From: Malaciobacter mytili LMG 24559
Lineage (GTDB): Bacteria > Campylobacterota > Campylobacteria > Campylobacterales > Arcobacteraceae
DNA length: 64,000 nt
NCBI RefSeq assembly: GCF_003346775.1
Contig: NZ_CP031219.1
Coordinates: 2,232,001 to 2,296,000, forward strand
Reading direction: 5' to 3'
Shown one piece after another: positions 17,051-26,156 of this stretch. Every line of letters begins with the position of its first letter. Position 1 is the stretch's first letter. The notes beneath the pieces are model-generated. The model saw only the letters and a list, made by a program, of their open reading frames with translations. It searched no databases and was not told where the DNA came from. The position numbers and the translations under genes were made by a program.

Positions 17051-19048
17051 TTATAAAGATTCTAAAAACTCATCTATATTAAGCAATCTAAAATCTATCA
17101 TACTATCTAAATATTTTGATTTAAAATATTGTTTAGCACTAGATAATTTTAGCTCTTGAATTAATTGAACACCTGTTAAAAAATCTGCATCATGATCATT
17201 TAAAATCGCTTTAATTAATGAGATCTGAATTGAAGCTTCATTATATTTTTCTTGATCTAAAAGTGCAGCAACTTGCATATACATTGTATATCTATCTTCT
17301 AAACCATACTCTTTTTGAAGGTCATTTAAGATTTTAATTGTTTCATCTGCATTGCCAAGATATAACTGTTTTAAGGCTCTTGTTCTTAAATATGATGGTG
17401 TTTGTTTATTTTCTATATTTAAATTAGCTTTATAAAATAAACCCATAGCTTTTAAAATATCTAAGTAATATCTAGTTACAACTAAAGGTCCTTCTAAAAA
17501 GTTATCATTTATAAATAAAGGTACACTATCTTGAAGTTTTGAAAAATATTCAAAATCATTTTGTTTTTTATCTCTTTTTACTAGTTTAATTAAATATACA
17601 AAAGGATCTTTATAATACTCTTCAAAAAGTGGATGTGCTAAAGTATCTTTATTTTCTTTTTTTAAAGATAAATAGTCTAAAGCTTTATAAAAAATTGTAT
17701 CTTTATAATATAAAGGATCTACTTTTACATTAAATTGATTATTTAAAACAGCTTTATATAAAGATAATCCAAAATATTTATATAAACCATGTTCAGATTT
17801 TATATTTGTATCAATATACTCAAAATCTGAAACTTTCTTATCAATTCTTTTAGCTGCAATTAAGGTCATAACAGCATATAGTTTATTCCCTGGATTTAAT
17901 TTATATGCTTTTTCAAAATAGTTATAAGCATTGTTAAAATCAAAAATTTGAGCATATGATAAAGCTAAGTTATAATATACATATGATTTTGTTTTAGGAG
18001 TAATTAACTCTTTTAACTTCTTAACTCTTATAATTGGGTCTTCTTTAATAATTTCAATAAATTTAGCATTATATTCAACCATTTTTTCTAAGCTTTGAAT
18101 ATTTTGTTTACTTTTAAAGATAAATCCTTTAGAAATATCATAAATAATCTCTTGACTATCAGAAAAAACAAAAGGTGCAAAATAGAATAGATAATCTATC
18201 TCTCTTTTTACTGTAAAATTTGTAATAAAATCCAAATAATCTTTTGATGTATATTTATCTTTATTAAAAAATATTTGTAAAGGTAATTCTAAATTTGCTT
18301 TAAAATTACTTTTTCTTTTATTTATTAAATCAAGATTTTCTACTAATTTTTCTAAATCATTTGCTTTTAAATCTCTATAAACCATAATCCATAATATCTT
18401 ATCTATCATATTTTGATTAAAAGTTTTTTCTTTTGCTTTAATTAAAAATTCTTGTGCTTTTTCATAATTTCTAAGTTTTAAATATAAAATAGCTTTTTTT
18501 AAATCCAAAGGAAATTTCATATTATTTAATACTTCTAAAGCTTTTTCATAATCTTTTAAAATGATTAAAGTATCAGCAAGCATTCTTTTTGAATGTTCTG
18601 TTAAATTTTTATGTTTTTTAGAAATATCAATAATAATATCTAAATATTGAGTATCTTTACTAATTTGATATAAATAATAGCAAGCAGACATATAAGAATA
18701 AGTATCAGTAAAAATTGCTTTCTTATATTCATAGATATTATTTAAATACAATTTAGCATTATCAAACTCTTCTAATTTATAATAAGCAATTGCAATATTT
18801 AAAAATGAAGGGATTTTTATAATAGTTGCAGTTTGTTTAAAGATTTCTATTGCTTTTTTATACTCTTTTTTTTCCATCATAAGTACAGCTTTATTAAAAT
18901 CAAACTGTAAAGTAAAATTATCTTGTTCCTCTTTTAATTTATCATAATTGAAAATAATTTCTGGTTGAGATTCAATTAAATCTTTTTGTGCATATAAAGA
19001 GGTAAAGAAAAAGGGTATAAAGAAAAAATATAAATAAAATCTTCTCAA
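17051..19048 (-). CDS. Secreted TPR protein, candidate periplasmic motor scaffold
   Basis: A 665-residue protein with a signal peptide (FYLYFFFIPFFFTSLYA) and TPR-type repeats along its length (KKEYKKAIEIFKQTATIIK, NLALSYAQIFDFNNAYNYFE, KAYKLNPGNKLYAVMTLIAA). It has no membrane helix after the signal. It sits between hook and stator genes. Campylobacter PflB and PflA are periplasmic TPR proteins needed for stator assembly, and this gene is a candidate for one of them; the match rests on architecture and context. It starts with TTG, with AAGG 7 nt upstream. Confidence 0.75.
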   Translation of the reverse strand: MRRFYLYFFFIPFFFTSLYAQKDLIESQPEIIFNYDKLKEEQDNFTLQFDFNKAVLMMEKKEYKKAIEIFKQTATIIKIPSFLNIAIAYYKLEEFDNAKLYLNNIYEYKKAIFTDTYSYMSACYYLYQISKDTQYLDIIIDISKKHKNLTEHSKRMLADTLIILKDYEKALEVLNNMKFPLDLKKAILYLKLRNYEKAQEFLIKAKEKTFNQNMIDKILWIMVYRDLKANDLEKLVENLDLINKRKSNFKANLELPLQIFFNKDKYTSKDYLDFITNFTVKREIDYLFYFAPFVFSDSQEIIYDISKGFIFKSKQNIQSLEKMVEYNAKFIEIIKEDPIIRVKKLKELITPKTKSYVYYNLALSYAQIFDFNNAYNYFEKAYKLNPGNKLYAVMTLIAAKRIDKKVSDFEYIDTNIKSEHGLYKYFGLSLYKAVLNNQFNVKVDPLYYKDTIFYKALDYLSLKKENKDTLAHPLFEEYYKDPFVYLIKLVKRDKKQNDFEYFSKLQDSVPLFINDNFLEGPLVVTRYYLDILKAMGLFYKANLNIENKQTPSYLRTRALKQLYLGNADETIKILNDLQKEYGLEDRYTMYMQVAALLDQEKYNEASIQISLIKAILNDHDADFLTGVQLIQELKLSSAKQYFKSKYLDSMIDFRLLNIDEFLESL

Positions 19049-19057
19049 AATATTACC

Positions 19058-19387
19058 TTAAACCATTGTATTTACTTGGGCATATAACTCTTCAGTTCTT
19101 TGCTCTAAAATATCAATTTTATGCCTAAGTTCTGCATTTTCAAGCTTTGCTTTTTGTAAATCATTTCTTGCAACTTGTAAATTATCTTGATTATTCTTTA
19201 ATGTAGATGTACTAATCTTTAACTGCTTTTCATATCTTTCAATAATATTTTCTAATTTTTTGTACTCTTCTTCCATAATATTTTTCTCTTCATTTACTTT
19301 TCTATATAAAGATTTATAAACACTCATACTAGAGAAAAAGTATAAAAGTAATACACCTGCTAAAATTAGTAATAAAAAATTTTCCAA
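19058..19387 (-). CDS. Membrane-anchored coiled-coil protein, unknown
   Basis: A 109-residue protein with one N-terminal membrane helix (FLLLILAGVLLLYFFSS) followed by a continuous coiled coil up to the C-terminus (NAELRHKIDILEQRTEELYA). I do not recognise it. The start is TTG at 19387, with AGAGG 6 nt upstream. It is encoded 9 bp before the TPR protein and after the flgE terminator, so the two probably form a small unit whose products may work together at the motor. Confidence 0.65.
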   Translation of the reverse strand: MENFLLLILAGVLLLYFFSSMSVYKSLYRKVNEEKNIMEEEYKKLENIIERYEKQLKISTSTLKNNQDNLQVARNDLQKAKLENAELRHKIDILEQRTEELYAQVNTMV

Positions 19388-19405
19388 GTTTATCCTCTGT
19401 ATTAA

Positions 19406-19434
19406 AATAAAGTAGGAAAAATTCCTACTTTATT
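19406..19434 (-). terminator. Terminator-like hairpin after flgE
   Basis: AATAAAGTAGGAA and TTCCTACTTTATT form a perfect 13-bp stem with a 3-nt loop; on the minus strand it is followed by TTTTAAT. It begins 4 bp after the flgE stop, so it should end the hook transcript or lower expression of the following pair. Confidence 0.7.
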
Positions 19435-19437
19435 ATT

Positions 19438-21780
19438 TTATCGTTTTAAGTTTATAAGAGTATTTAACAATTCATCAGATGTTGTAATTGATTTAGCATT
19501 TGCTTCAAATGCCCTTTGGAATACCATTAAATTAACTAAAGACTCAGATAAGTCAGCAGTACTTAACTCTAATGTTTTTCCTTCAATTTTAGCTGTTTTA
19601 TTATTGTTAATATTATAAATAGGGTCACCAGACTCATTTGTTTTTGCAAGTAAGTTATCCCCAGAAGGTAATAATCCTCTTTGGTTATTAAATAAAGCAA
19701 TAGATACTTGACCAATTGCAAAATCAACTCCACCTTGCTTCATAGTAATAAGTCCAGTTTGGTCAATATTAAATTCACCAAAAGGAGAGTTTGAAATATT
19801 TAGTGCATCAAGCTTTAATTGTAATGAACTTTGAGTTGCTGTTTGTTCAATAGTATTTGTAATTTCTAAGAACTCAGCACCTGCACCTTTTCTACCACTA
19901 TAGTCTCCATTTTTATCTTTAACTATATTATTTGTAATATCAGTTAAAGTTGTACTAAATTCTAAATCATATTTAGAGTCTTTAGTAGAGATTACTAAAT
20001 TTCCATTTACATTTTCAACAGTAAAATAGTTATTAAATTGAACTTGTTTTGTTGTATCAGCAGGGTTTCCACCAGCTTGAATAGCAGCTACCAATTCATC
20101 AACTGAAGTAATATCAACCCCACCACTTGTTCCAGCTAAATTCATTGTAAATTCAATATTTTTCTTTAATGTTGGATCATAAATAGAAAAATCTAAAGTA
20201 TGATCAATTCCTGAAGCAAGTGCTGCTAAATCAGCAGGAGCATATACATTTCTTTGATTTCCTGTAATTGCTCTTGATAGTGCATCTCTAATACTTTCTA
20301 AAGCACCAACACCTGTTCCTGATTGTGCTTTTGTTCTACTTAAAGTATCATTTACTTCACCATTAACAGTTGTACTTGAACTCATCTCTTCAACTGTATT
20401 AATAATAAAATCTTGCCCAGGAATAAGTGATTTAATTTCAATCATACCTTTATATACTTCTAAAGGATTTGTTGTTGCAAAGAAAATATCTTTTTCTTCA
20501 AATTTACCTTGATCAACTGCTGTTGCAGTAACTGGGTCAATAATATTATAAGCTACCATTCCAGGAACAGTAGAAGAGATTTTATCTGCTAAAGCTTTAT
20601 ATGTTGCAATTTTACTAGCAACTAAATCATAATCTTCAGTTACATTACTTGCATATGTAGCTTCTGTTACAGTTGCATTTGAACCAAATGTTAATTGAAT
20701 TGTTCCACCTACAGCATCTTTAGTAATACCAGTTACAGGATTAGCACTACCACTAATAGTAGCATTTGTACTAATTGCATTTTCTAATCCATCTAAAATC
20801 TCTTGCATTGTTGCATCTGTATCTGAGTCATAGTGAACTTCAACTCCATCAATAGTCATAGAGTATCTTGTATTATTTGCAACTACAATTGAAGTTGTTA
20901 CAGTTGTTGTTCCTGACCCTCCAACTGATGCACTACCTGTATCAACAGCAAAATTTACTAATGAAGTAATTAAAGCATCGGTTGCATTTGTACTTAAGAA
21001 GTTTTGAGGAATTTTTGTACCATTAATAGTAATAGAGATTTGATCTCCTTCACCTTTAAATGTATCTCCCTCAAATCTTACTTGAGATTTTTGTGAAATT
21101 GATGTTGAAGAAGGTCCATCTGGAGTATTTTTAAGATCTTGTAATCTTCTAATATACTCTTTTTTTAACTCTTCAATATCATTTAATTTTGCAGCTTTAT
21201 TTTTAAGTCCAGTTCCAGAGAAAGCATCAACTGCATCTCCTTTTGCTGTAGTTTCATAATCTGTTGATTTTGCTGTAACAGTTTCTACATATGTATCATG
21301 TCTAATAATTCTTGAACCTAATAATTCTGAATAATCATCAGAAAATAAAGTTGCATTTGGATTAGTAGAAATTACATCTGAATCAGGATCAATTGGTCTC
21401 ATTGCCCAACCTTGAACCTCATTTCCAGCAGAATCTTGAAGAGTTCCATTGTCACCCATTCTAAAGTTTCCTGCTCTTGTATAAAATGTTTCAGATGTTC
21501 CACTTTGTCTACTATTTTTTACAGTAAAGAAACCATCTCCACTTAGAGCCATATCGTAATTAACACCAGTTAATTTAAGGTTACCTTGAACATAAAGTTT
21601 TTCTGCATCTAAGATTTTAGAACCTTTACCAATTCTATCTTGATACATTTGATCTGCAAAAGAGATCCTTGAGCTTTTATATCCAATTGTATTTACGTTA
21701 GCTATATTATTAGATTCATTATCTAATGCCGTTTGTTGCGACGATAGCCCTGAAATACCTGTCCAAAGTGCTCCAATCAT
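19438..21780 (-). CDS. flgE: FlgE, flagellar hook protein (large form)
   Basis: A 780-residue hook subunit. The N-terminus (SGLSSQQTALDNESNNIANV, then NTIGYKSSRISFADQ) and the C-terminus (LSESLVNLMVFQRAFEANAK) are the conserved D0 parts of hook/rod proteins. The middle ~600 residues are Thr/Ser/Gly-rich surface domains, making it nearly twice the E. coli length (about 400) and similar to the large hooks of Campylobacter. It follows a smaller hook-like gene across a 95-bp gap with three hairpins. Confidence 0.93.
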   Translation of the reverse strand: MIGALWTGISGLSSQQTALDNESNNIANVNTIGYKSSRISFADQMYQDRIGKGSKILDAEKLYVQGNLKLTGVNYDMALSGDGFFTVKNSRQSGTSETFYTRAGNFRMGDNGTLQDSAGNEVQGWAMRPIDPDSDVISTNPNATLFSDDYSELLGSRIIRHDTYVETVTAKSTDYETTAKGDAVDAFSGTGLKNKAAKLNDIEELKKEYIRRLQDLKNTPDGPSSTSISQKSQVRFEGDTFKGEGDQISITINGTKIPQNFLSTNATDALITSLVNFAVDTGSASVGGSGTTTVTTSIVVANNTRYSMTIDGVEVHYDSDTDATMQEILDGLENAISTNATISGSANPVTGITKDAVGGTIQLTFGSNATVTEATYASNVTEDYDLVASKIATYKALADKISSTVPGMVAYNIIDPVTATAVDQGKFEEKDIFFATTNPLEVYKGMIEIKSLIPGQDFIINTVEEMSSSTTVNGEVNDTLSRTKAQSGTGVGALESIRDALSRAITGNQRNVYAPADLAALASGIDHTLDFSIYDPTLKKNIEFTMNLAGTSGGVDITSVDELVAAIQAGGNPADTTKQVQFNNYFTVENVNGNLVISTKDSKYDLEFSTTLTDITNNIVKDKNGDYSGRKGAGAEFLEITNTIEQTATQSSLQLKLDALNISNSPFGEFNIDQTGLITMKQGGVDFAIGQVSIALFNNQRGLLPSGDNLLAKTNESGDPIYNINNNKTAKIEGKTLELSTADLSESLVNLMVFQRAFEANAKSITTSDELLNTLINLKR

Positions 21781-21805
21781 GATTTATCCTTTTTTATAAA
21801 TCTTA

Positions 21806-21890
21806 AACATTTAAAGTTTAAATGTTCAAAGCTTAATACTTAAAAAAGTACTAAGCTCTAAACATTCAGTTAAAACTATTGTTTTAACTG
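21806..21890 (-). other. Three consecutive hairpins between the two hook genes
   Basis: The 95-bp gap plus the end of the upstream gene holds three inverted repeats: AACATTTAAA/TTTAAATGTT (21806-21826), AGCTTAATACTT/AAGTACTAAGCT (21830-21857, one mismatch), and a perfect 10-bp stem CAGTTAAAAC/GTTTTAACTG (21867-21890) that includes the upstream stop codon. None is followed by a clean T-run, so they may act as mRNA-processing or stability elements instead of simple terminators. Confidence 0.55.
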
Positions 21891-23333
21891 AATTGCTGTT
21901 TTTAAAAACTCATCTGAAGTTGTAACTGCTTTTGAACTTGCTTCAAAAGCTCTTTGATAAACCATTAAATTTGTAAGGTTTGTACCAAAATTTGAGTTAC
22001 TTAGCTCTAAAGTTTTTCCTTGAAGTTTATTTGCTTTACTAGCATCAATAGCATCTCCTGATAAAGTTGTTTTAGAAAATAGATTATTTCCTTCAGGATT
22101 TAAACTAAGTTCATCATTAAAATATGCAGTAGAAATTGCACCAATAATAAATTTATTATCTCCATCTTTTGCAAAAATTTGTCCATTTTCTATTGAAATA
22201 TTTCCTAAACCATTATCTGAAATATTTAACTTATCAAGTTTTAATTGTAAATCAGTTGTTACTAAACTTGCTCTTGCTGTTAAATCTAAATTTGTAGTCA
22301 TATCAAGTAGTTTAGCCCCTGCATTTTCAAGGGCATTTTTTAAAGCTTCTCTTGCACTTGTTACAAGTCCTATACCACTTCCAACAACTGGAGTTACAAT
22401 TTCATTTACAGCTGGTGCTTGGTCATTTAAAGAAGGATAAGTAACTTTTAAATCCTTTCCTGGAACCAAAGAATTAATAGTTAATAAACCATTTGCATCA
22501 ACTGTTGCAGTAACCCCTTGGATTTCACTAATTTTATCTGCAAATTTATTCATTGTTGTTTGGGCATCTGTATCAAACTTTTGTTTTACAGTAATATTAT
22601 TTATAGTAATTTGTAATAAATCATTTTCATCATCTAAATCACCTACAAAGTTATTAAAAGGAACTTGAGTTACAGCAGAAACAGAATCAACTGAAGTTGC
22701 ATTTGGATCTGAACTATATAATTCAAGTTTATCTTTATAGTTAGTAATTAAAGCTTGTATATCATTTATTTTTGAAGATGCTGATTTATAACCTTGCCCA
22801 GAAATTCCACTAGCTTCTGCAGTTTTTGTAAAATCAGTTGCTCTTGCATTTATTGTTTGAATAAAATCATTATTTGAAATTGTTCTACTTGCAATAAATT
22901 GATTATATGTAGAGTTAAATTGTGTATCATTTGGATCAGTGGCAATAATAGTTGAATCCATACTTTGAAGACCTTGAACCTTCATTCCATCAATACTTTG
23001 TAAAGTACCATCAGAACCCATCTTAAAGTTACCAGCTCTTGTATAAAAAACCTGATTAGTGCTTAATTCTCTAACTAGAAAAAAACCTCTTCCATCAATA
23101 GCCACATCATAACTATTTCCAGTAAGTTTTAAATTTCCTTGAGAAAAATCTTTTTCTACAGTTTGAATATTTACACCTTTTCCATATCCTGCTTGATACA
23201 TTAAATCTTGAAATGTAACATCATCTGATTTATGTCCAATTGTATTAACATTGGCAACATTATTTGATTCAGCACTTAAAGCTTTTTCAAATGCACCTAA
23301 ACCAGAGATTCCATTCCATAATCCAGTAATCAT
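21876..23333 (-). CDS. flgE: Second FlgE-type hook protein
   Basis: A 485-residue paralogue of the downstream hook protein. The N-terminus (SGLGAFEKALSAESNNVANV, then NTIGHKSDDVTFQDL) and C-terminus (TNLTNLMVYQRAFEASSKAV) are hook-type, and a duplicated stretch (ITNYKDKLELYSSDPNATS) matches the region of similar layout in the larger protein. It is closer to the usual FlgE length. It lies 9 bp after flgD. It could be a hook subunit used in limited amount, for example at the hook base. Confidence 0.85.
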   Translation of the reverse strand: MITGLWNGISGLGAFEKALSAESNNVANVNTIGHKSDDVTFQDLMYQAGYGKGVNIQTVEKDFSQGNLKLTGNSYDVAIDGRGFFLVRELSTNQVFYTRAGNFKMGSDGTLQSIDGMKVQGLQSMDSTIIATDPNDTQFNSTYNQFIASRTISNNDFIQTINARATDFTKTAEASGISGQGYKSASSKINDIQALITNYKDKLELYSSDPNATSVDSVSAVTQVPFNNFVGDLDDENDLLQITINNITVKQKFDTDAQTTMNKFADKISEIQGVTATVDANGLLTINSLVPGKDLKVTYPSLNDQAPAVNEIVTPVVGSGIGLVTSAREALKNALENAGAKLLDMTTNLDLTARASLVTTDLQLKLDKLNISDNGLGNISIENGQIFAKDGDNKFIIGAISTAYFNDELSLNPEGNNLFSKTTLSGDAIDASKANKLQGKTLELSNSNFGTNLTNLMVYQRAFEASSKAVTTSDEFLKTAIQLKQ

Positions 23334-23342
23334 AATAAATCC

Positions 23343-24089
23343 TTAGAAAATTTTAGTAATGTTTTCAAATGGAATTGTAGAAATTTCACTTGCAAAAACA
23401 GCTGTTGTTAAACCTTCATATGTATAAGTATGATCAGTTACTGTTTCATTGTTTTCATCTAAGATAACAGGTTTCCCCTCAGCATCAGTTGCAATTTCTC
23501 CAGGATTTTTTAGAACAATTTTTTGTCCTGTTTTTTCCCCATCAGTATTATAAATAAATCCATTTTGATCATACAATAATCTATTACCATCAGCATCTTT
23601 TACAACATCTTCCATATACATAATTTGCCTAGCTTTTACAACTAGTTGGTCATCTATTGTTTCAACAGAAAGAACTTTATAAGCTTTTGCAACACCATTT
23701 TCATCAGTATTAATATCTTCAATATTTTTACCAATAATATTTGCAGCATTTGATAAAGATGTTTGATTAAAAGTTGAAACTAATTTATCCATAGACTTAG
23801 CCATAGCCATATTTGTCTCTATTGTAGACATTTGAAGCTGTGTATCCATCATTCTTTGTGAATCCATAGGCTTAGTTGGATCTTGTAATTTTAACTCTTG
23901 AATCATCAAATTTAAAAAATCACTATTTGTTAATTGGTCATTACTAACAGAAGTAGTATAACTATTTCCATTTGCATCAGTAGCAGATTTAGTATCTACT
24001 TCTCTAGTTGTATATCCATTATCATCTCTATTTTTTATCTGATTATATTGCGCATCAGTATAACTACCTGTGTAACTTCCTGCATACAT
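23343..24089 (-). CDS. flgD: FlgD, hook cap protein
   Basis: A 248-residue hook-capping protein. The conserved block is SDFLNLMIQELKLQDPTKPM followed by DSQRMMDTQLQMSTIETNM. The C-terminal half carries beta-rich segments with several DADGN-like turns (YMEDVVKDADGNRLLYDQNG). It precedes the two hook genes, the common order flgD-flgE. Confidence 0.93.
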   Translation of the reverse strand: MYAGSYTGSYTDAQYNQIKNRDDNGYTTREVDTKSATDANGNSYTTSVSNDQLTNSDFLNLMIQELKLQDPTKPMDSQRMMDTQLQMSTIETNMAMAKSMDKLVSTFNQTSLSNAANIIGKNIEDINTDENGVAKAYKVLSVETIDDQLVVKARQIMYMEDVVKDADGNRLLYDQNGFIYNTDGEKTGQKIVLKNPGEIATDAEGKPVILDENNETVTDHTYTYEGLTTAVFASEISTIPFENITKIF

Positions 24090-24098
24090 AATAAACTC

Positions 24099-24392
24099 CT
24101 ATAATAAGTTTTCTTCAAAGAAGTATCTAACAACATTATCTGAATCCATAGCATCCTGAACTCGAACTGCTAATTTTTCATCGATTACTATAATATCGCC
24201 TGTTCCTATGATTCTAGAGTTAACATAAATATCTCCACCAGCACCAGCTAGTTTATCTAAAGATAAAATATCACCCTCACTAAGATCTAAGAATTCTTTA
24301 ATCGTAATACTAGTTGAACCTAAGATTACATCAACAACAATCTCCGTATCAACTAATAAATCATAGTCCCTTTCACTAATTTCCATAGCCAT
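24099..24392 (-). CDS. fliN: FliN, C-ring switch protein
   Basis: A 97-residue SpoA-domain protein: VDTEIVVDVILGSTSITIKE, LSEGDILSLDKLAGAGGDIY and IGTGDIIVIDEKLAVRVQ. It should form the lower C-ring with FliY. It is the first gene after a promoter-like site and 9 bp before flgD. Confidence 0.9.
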   Translation of the reverse strand: MAMEISERDYDLLVDTEIVVDVILGSTSITIKEFLDLSEGDILSLDKLAGAGGDIYVNSRIIGTGDIIVIDEKLAVRVQDAMDSDNVVRYFFEENLL

Positions 24393-24412
24393 TCTTTTTA
24401 TTGTTTTGATAT

Positions 24413-24418
24413 ATTATA
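24413..24418 (-). promoter_or_regulatory. -10 box upstream of fliN
   Basis: TATAAT on the minus strand (in GTGTTATAATATATC) lies 20 bp upstream of the fliN ATG, inside the 85-bp gap after fliH. It suggests an internal start for fliN-flgD-hook genes. No clear -35 is seen, as is usual for Campylobacterota promoters. Confidence 0.45.
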
Positions 24419-24477
24419 ACACAAAGTTTTAGATATTGGGTTAAGTAAGCCTATTTTATAAGAAATTTTTTTAATTA

Positions 24478-25149
24478 TTAAATTACAGTATCTAAGGTTT
24501 CTAGCATTGAAGCAACTTTTGCTTCTATATTTCCATCAAAATTACCTAAATCACTAGCAATTACTACTCCACCAATAGCAACATTTGCATCTTGAACTAA
24601 TTCAATAAATGATTCTAAAGTTAATTCATGTCTTAAAATTTCATAATCTCTTGGGTTTAGATGAATTTTTACTTTTGAAGCTGTTTTTATTTTTGACATT
24701 AAATGAGTTATTGTCTCTTTTGCAATTTTTGAAGAGTTTTCTCCCACTTCAATAGAGATAATTTTTTGTGCAATTGCAATAGAAGTTTTAAGAAGTTTTG
24801 TTTCCATTTGAAAAGTTGCTTGTTCAAAAAAAGTAGCATAATTTTTTAAATCTTTTATTGCAGTTACAACTTGTCTATCAATATCTTTACTTGATACTCC
24901 ATTTACTTCAATTGTATCAACTTTATTACTTAAAAAAGCAATTTGTTCAGAGATTTTTTTCATCTCTTCAACTAAAGGATCAACACTTAAAGGTATTTCT
25001 CTATCACTTAAAGTTGCTACACTTTGCATTTGTTGTGTTTGAGCAGTATTATCTAATTTATTATGTAAAAAAGTACCTAATTTATAATCTTGTACTTCAT
25101 CATTAGTACTTATAATTTTTGCAGTTGAATAAACATTATTATTTGCCAT
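24478..25149 (-). CDS. fliH: FliH, export ATPase regulator
   Basis: A 223-residue FliH-like protein. The N-terminal half is disordered and polar; the C-terminal half has the pattern QMETKLLKTSIAIAQKIISI, then VKIHLNPRDYEILRHEL, then VAIGGVVIASDLGNFDGNIE, as in FliH/YscL where it binds FliI. Position after fliG agrees with the common fliF-fliG-fliH order. Confidence 0.88.
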   Translation of the reverse strand: MANNNVYSTAKIISTNDEVQDYKLGTFLHNKLDNTAQTQQMQSVATLSDREIPLSVDPLVEEMKKISEQIAFLSNKVDTIEVNGVSSKDIDRQVVTAIKDLKNYATFFEQATFQMETKLLKTSIAIAQKIISIEVGENSSKIAKETITHLMSKIKTASKVKIHLNPRDYEILRHELTLESFIELVQDANVAIGGVVIASDLGNFDGNIEAKVASMLETLDTVI

Positions 25150-26156
25150 TATTCATCCATTTCTCTTTCAATTACACCCTCTTCAATCATTTTTTGGGCC
25201 ACATCTAGCATCTTTCTTTGAGCTGCTTCAATATCTTTAATTTTTACTTTATTTAACATCTCAAACTCTTCTTTAAATCTATCACTTGCCCTTTGAGACA
25301 TAGCACTTGTGATTTTCTCTAAATCTTCATCAGTTGCATTTTTCATAGCAACAGCAACATCTGCTGTATCAACATTTTGTAAGATTTTCATTACATATTC
25401 TGTATCTAAATTTAGTAAATCCTCAAATACAAACATATTTTCTTTAATTTTTGTTGCCAATGAAGTATCAACTCCATTGATATTTTTAAGAATATCTTGT
25501 GATTTTGGCCCCACTCTATTTAACATATCAGCAACAACTTTAACCCCACCAACATTTACAATAGAAGATAAAAGTGATTCTAGTTTTTTCTCTAAAATAA
25601 CAGAAATAGTTCTTACAACATCAGGAGAAACATCTTTAATTGTTGCCATTTGCATAGTAACTTTTATCCTAATATCTTCATCTAATTGCATCAATACTTC
25701 TGCTGCTCTTGGAGCTTCCATATGAGATAAAATTACTGCAATTGTTTGAGGAGACTCATCTTTAATAAAGTCTGAAAGTTGTTTTGGATTAATAGCATCT
25801 AAATAAGCAAATGATTGAGCAGCAAGTTTTAATCTTGAAAGTTTTGCTAAAACATCATCTGCTTCACCTTTTCCTAAAGATTTATATAAAATATCTTTAG
25901 CATAATCAAACCCACCCGAACTAATAAAACCTTTAGAACGAGTATAAAGATGAAATTCATCTAAAATTGCTAAAGAGATATCTTTATCAATAGCATTAAT
26001 TTGAGTAATTGCTGTTGAAATATCTTCCACAACATTTTTAGGTAAATGTTGAAAGATTTTAACAGTAGCATCTTCTCCAATTAAAACACAAAAATGAGCT
26101 ACTTTTTCTGTCATAGACATACCTTTAAGTAATTCTCTGCTTATTTCTTCACTCAT
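25149..26156 (-). CDS. fliG: FliG, rotor switch protein
   Basis: A 335-residue switch protein that transmits torque between stator and MS ring. The middle-domain motif appears as ESPQTIAVILSHM (134-146; the classic EHPQ is ESPQ here), followed by GGVKVVADMLNRV and the MFxFEDL motif (241-247). The C-terminal torque helix has charged residues (SQRASDRFKEEFEM). Start overlaps fliH by 1 bp and end of fliF by 4 bp. Confidence 0.97.
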   Translation of the reverse strand: MSEEISRELLKGMSMTEKVAHFCVLIGEDATVKIFQHLPKNVVEDISTAITQINAIDKDISLAILDEFHLYTRSKGFISSGGFDYAKDILYKSLGKGEADDVLAKLSRLKLAAQSFAYLDAINPKQLSDFIKDESPQTIAVILSHMEAPRAAEVLMQLDEDIRIKVTMQMATIKDVSPDVVRTISVILEKKLESLLSSIVNVGGVKVVADMLNRVGPKSQDILKNINGVDTSLATKIKENMFVFEDLLNLDTEYVMKILQNVDTADVAVAMKNATDEDLEKITSAMSQRASDRFKEEFEMLNKVKIKDIEAAQRKMLDVAQKMIEEGVIEREMDE

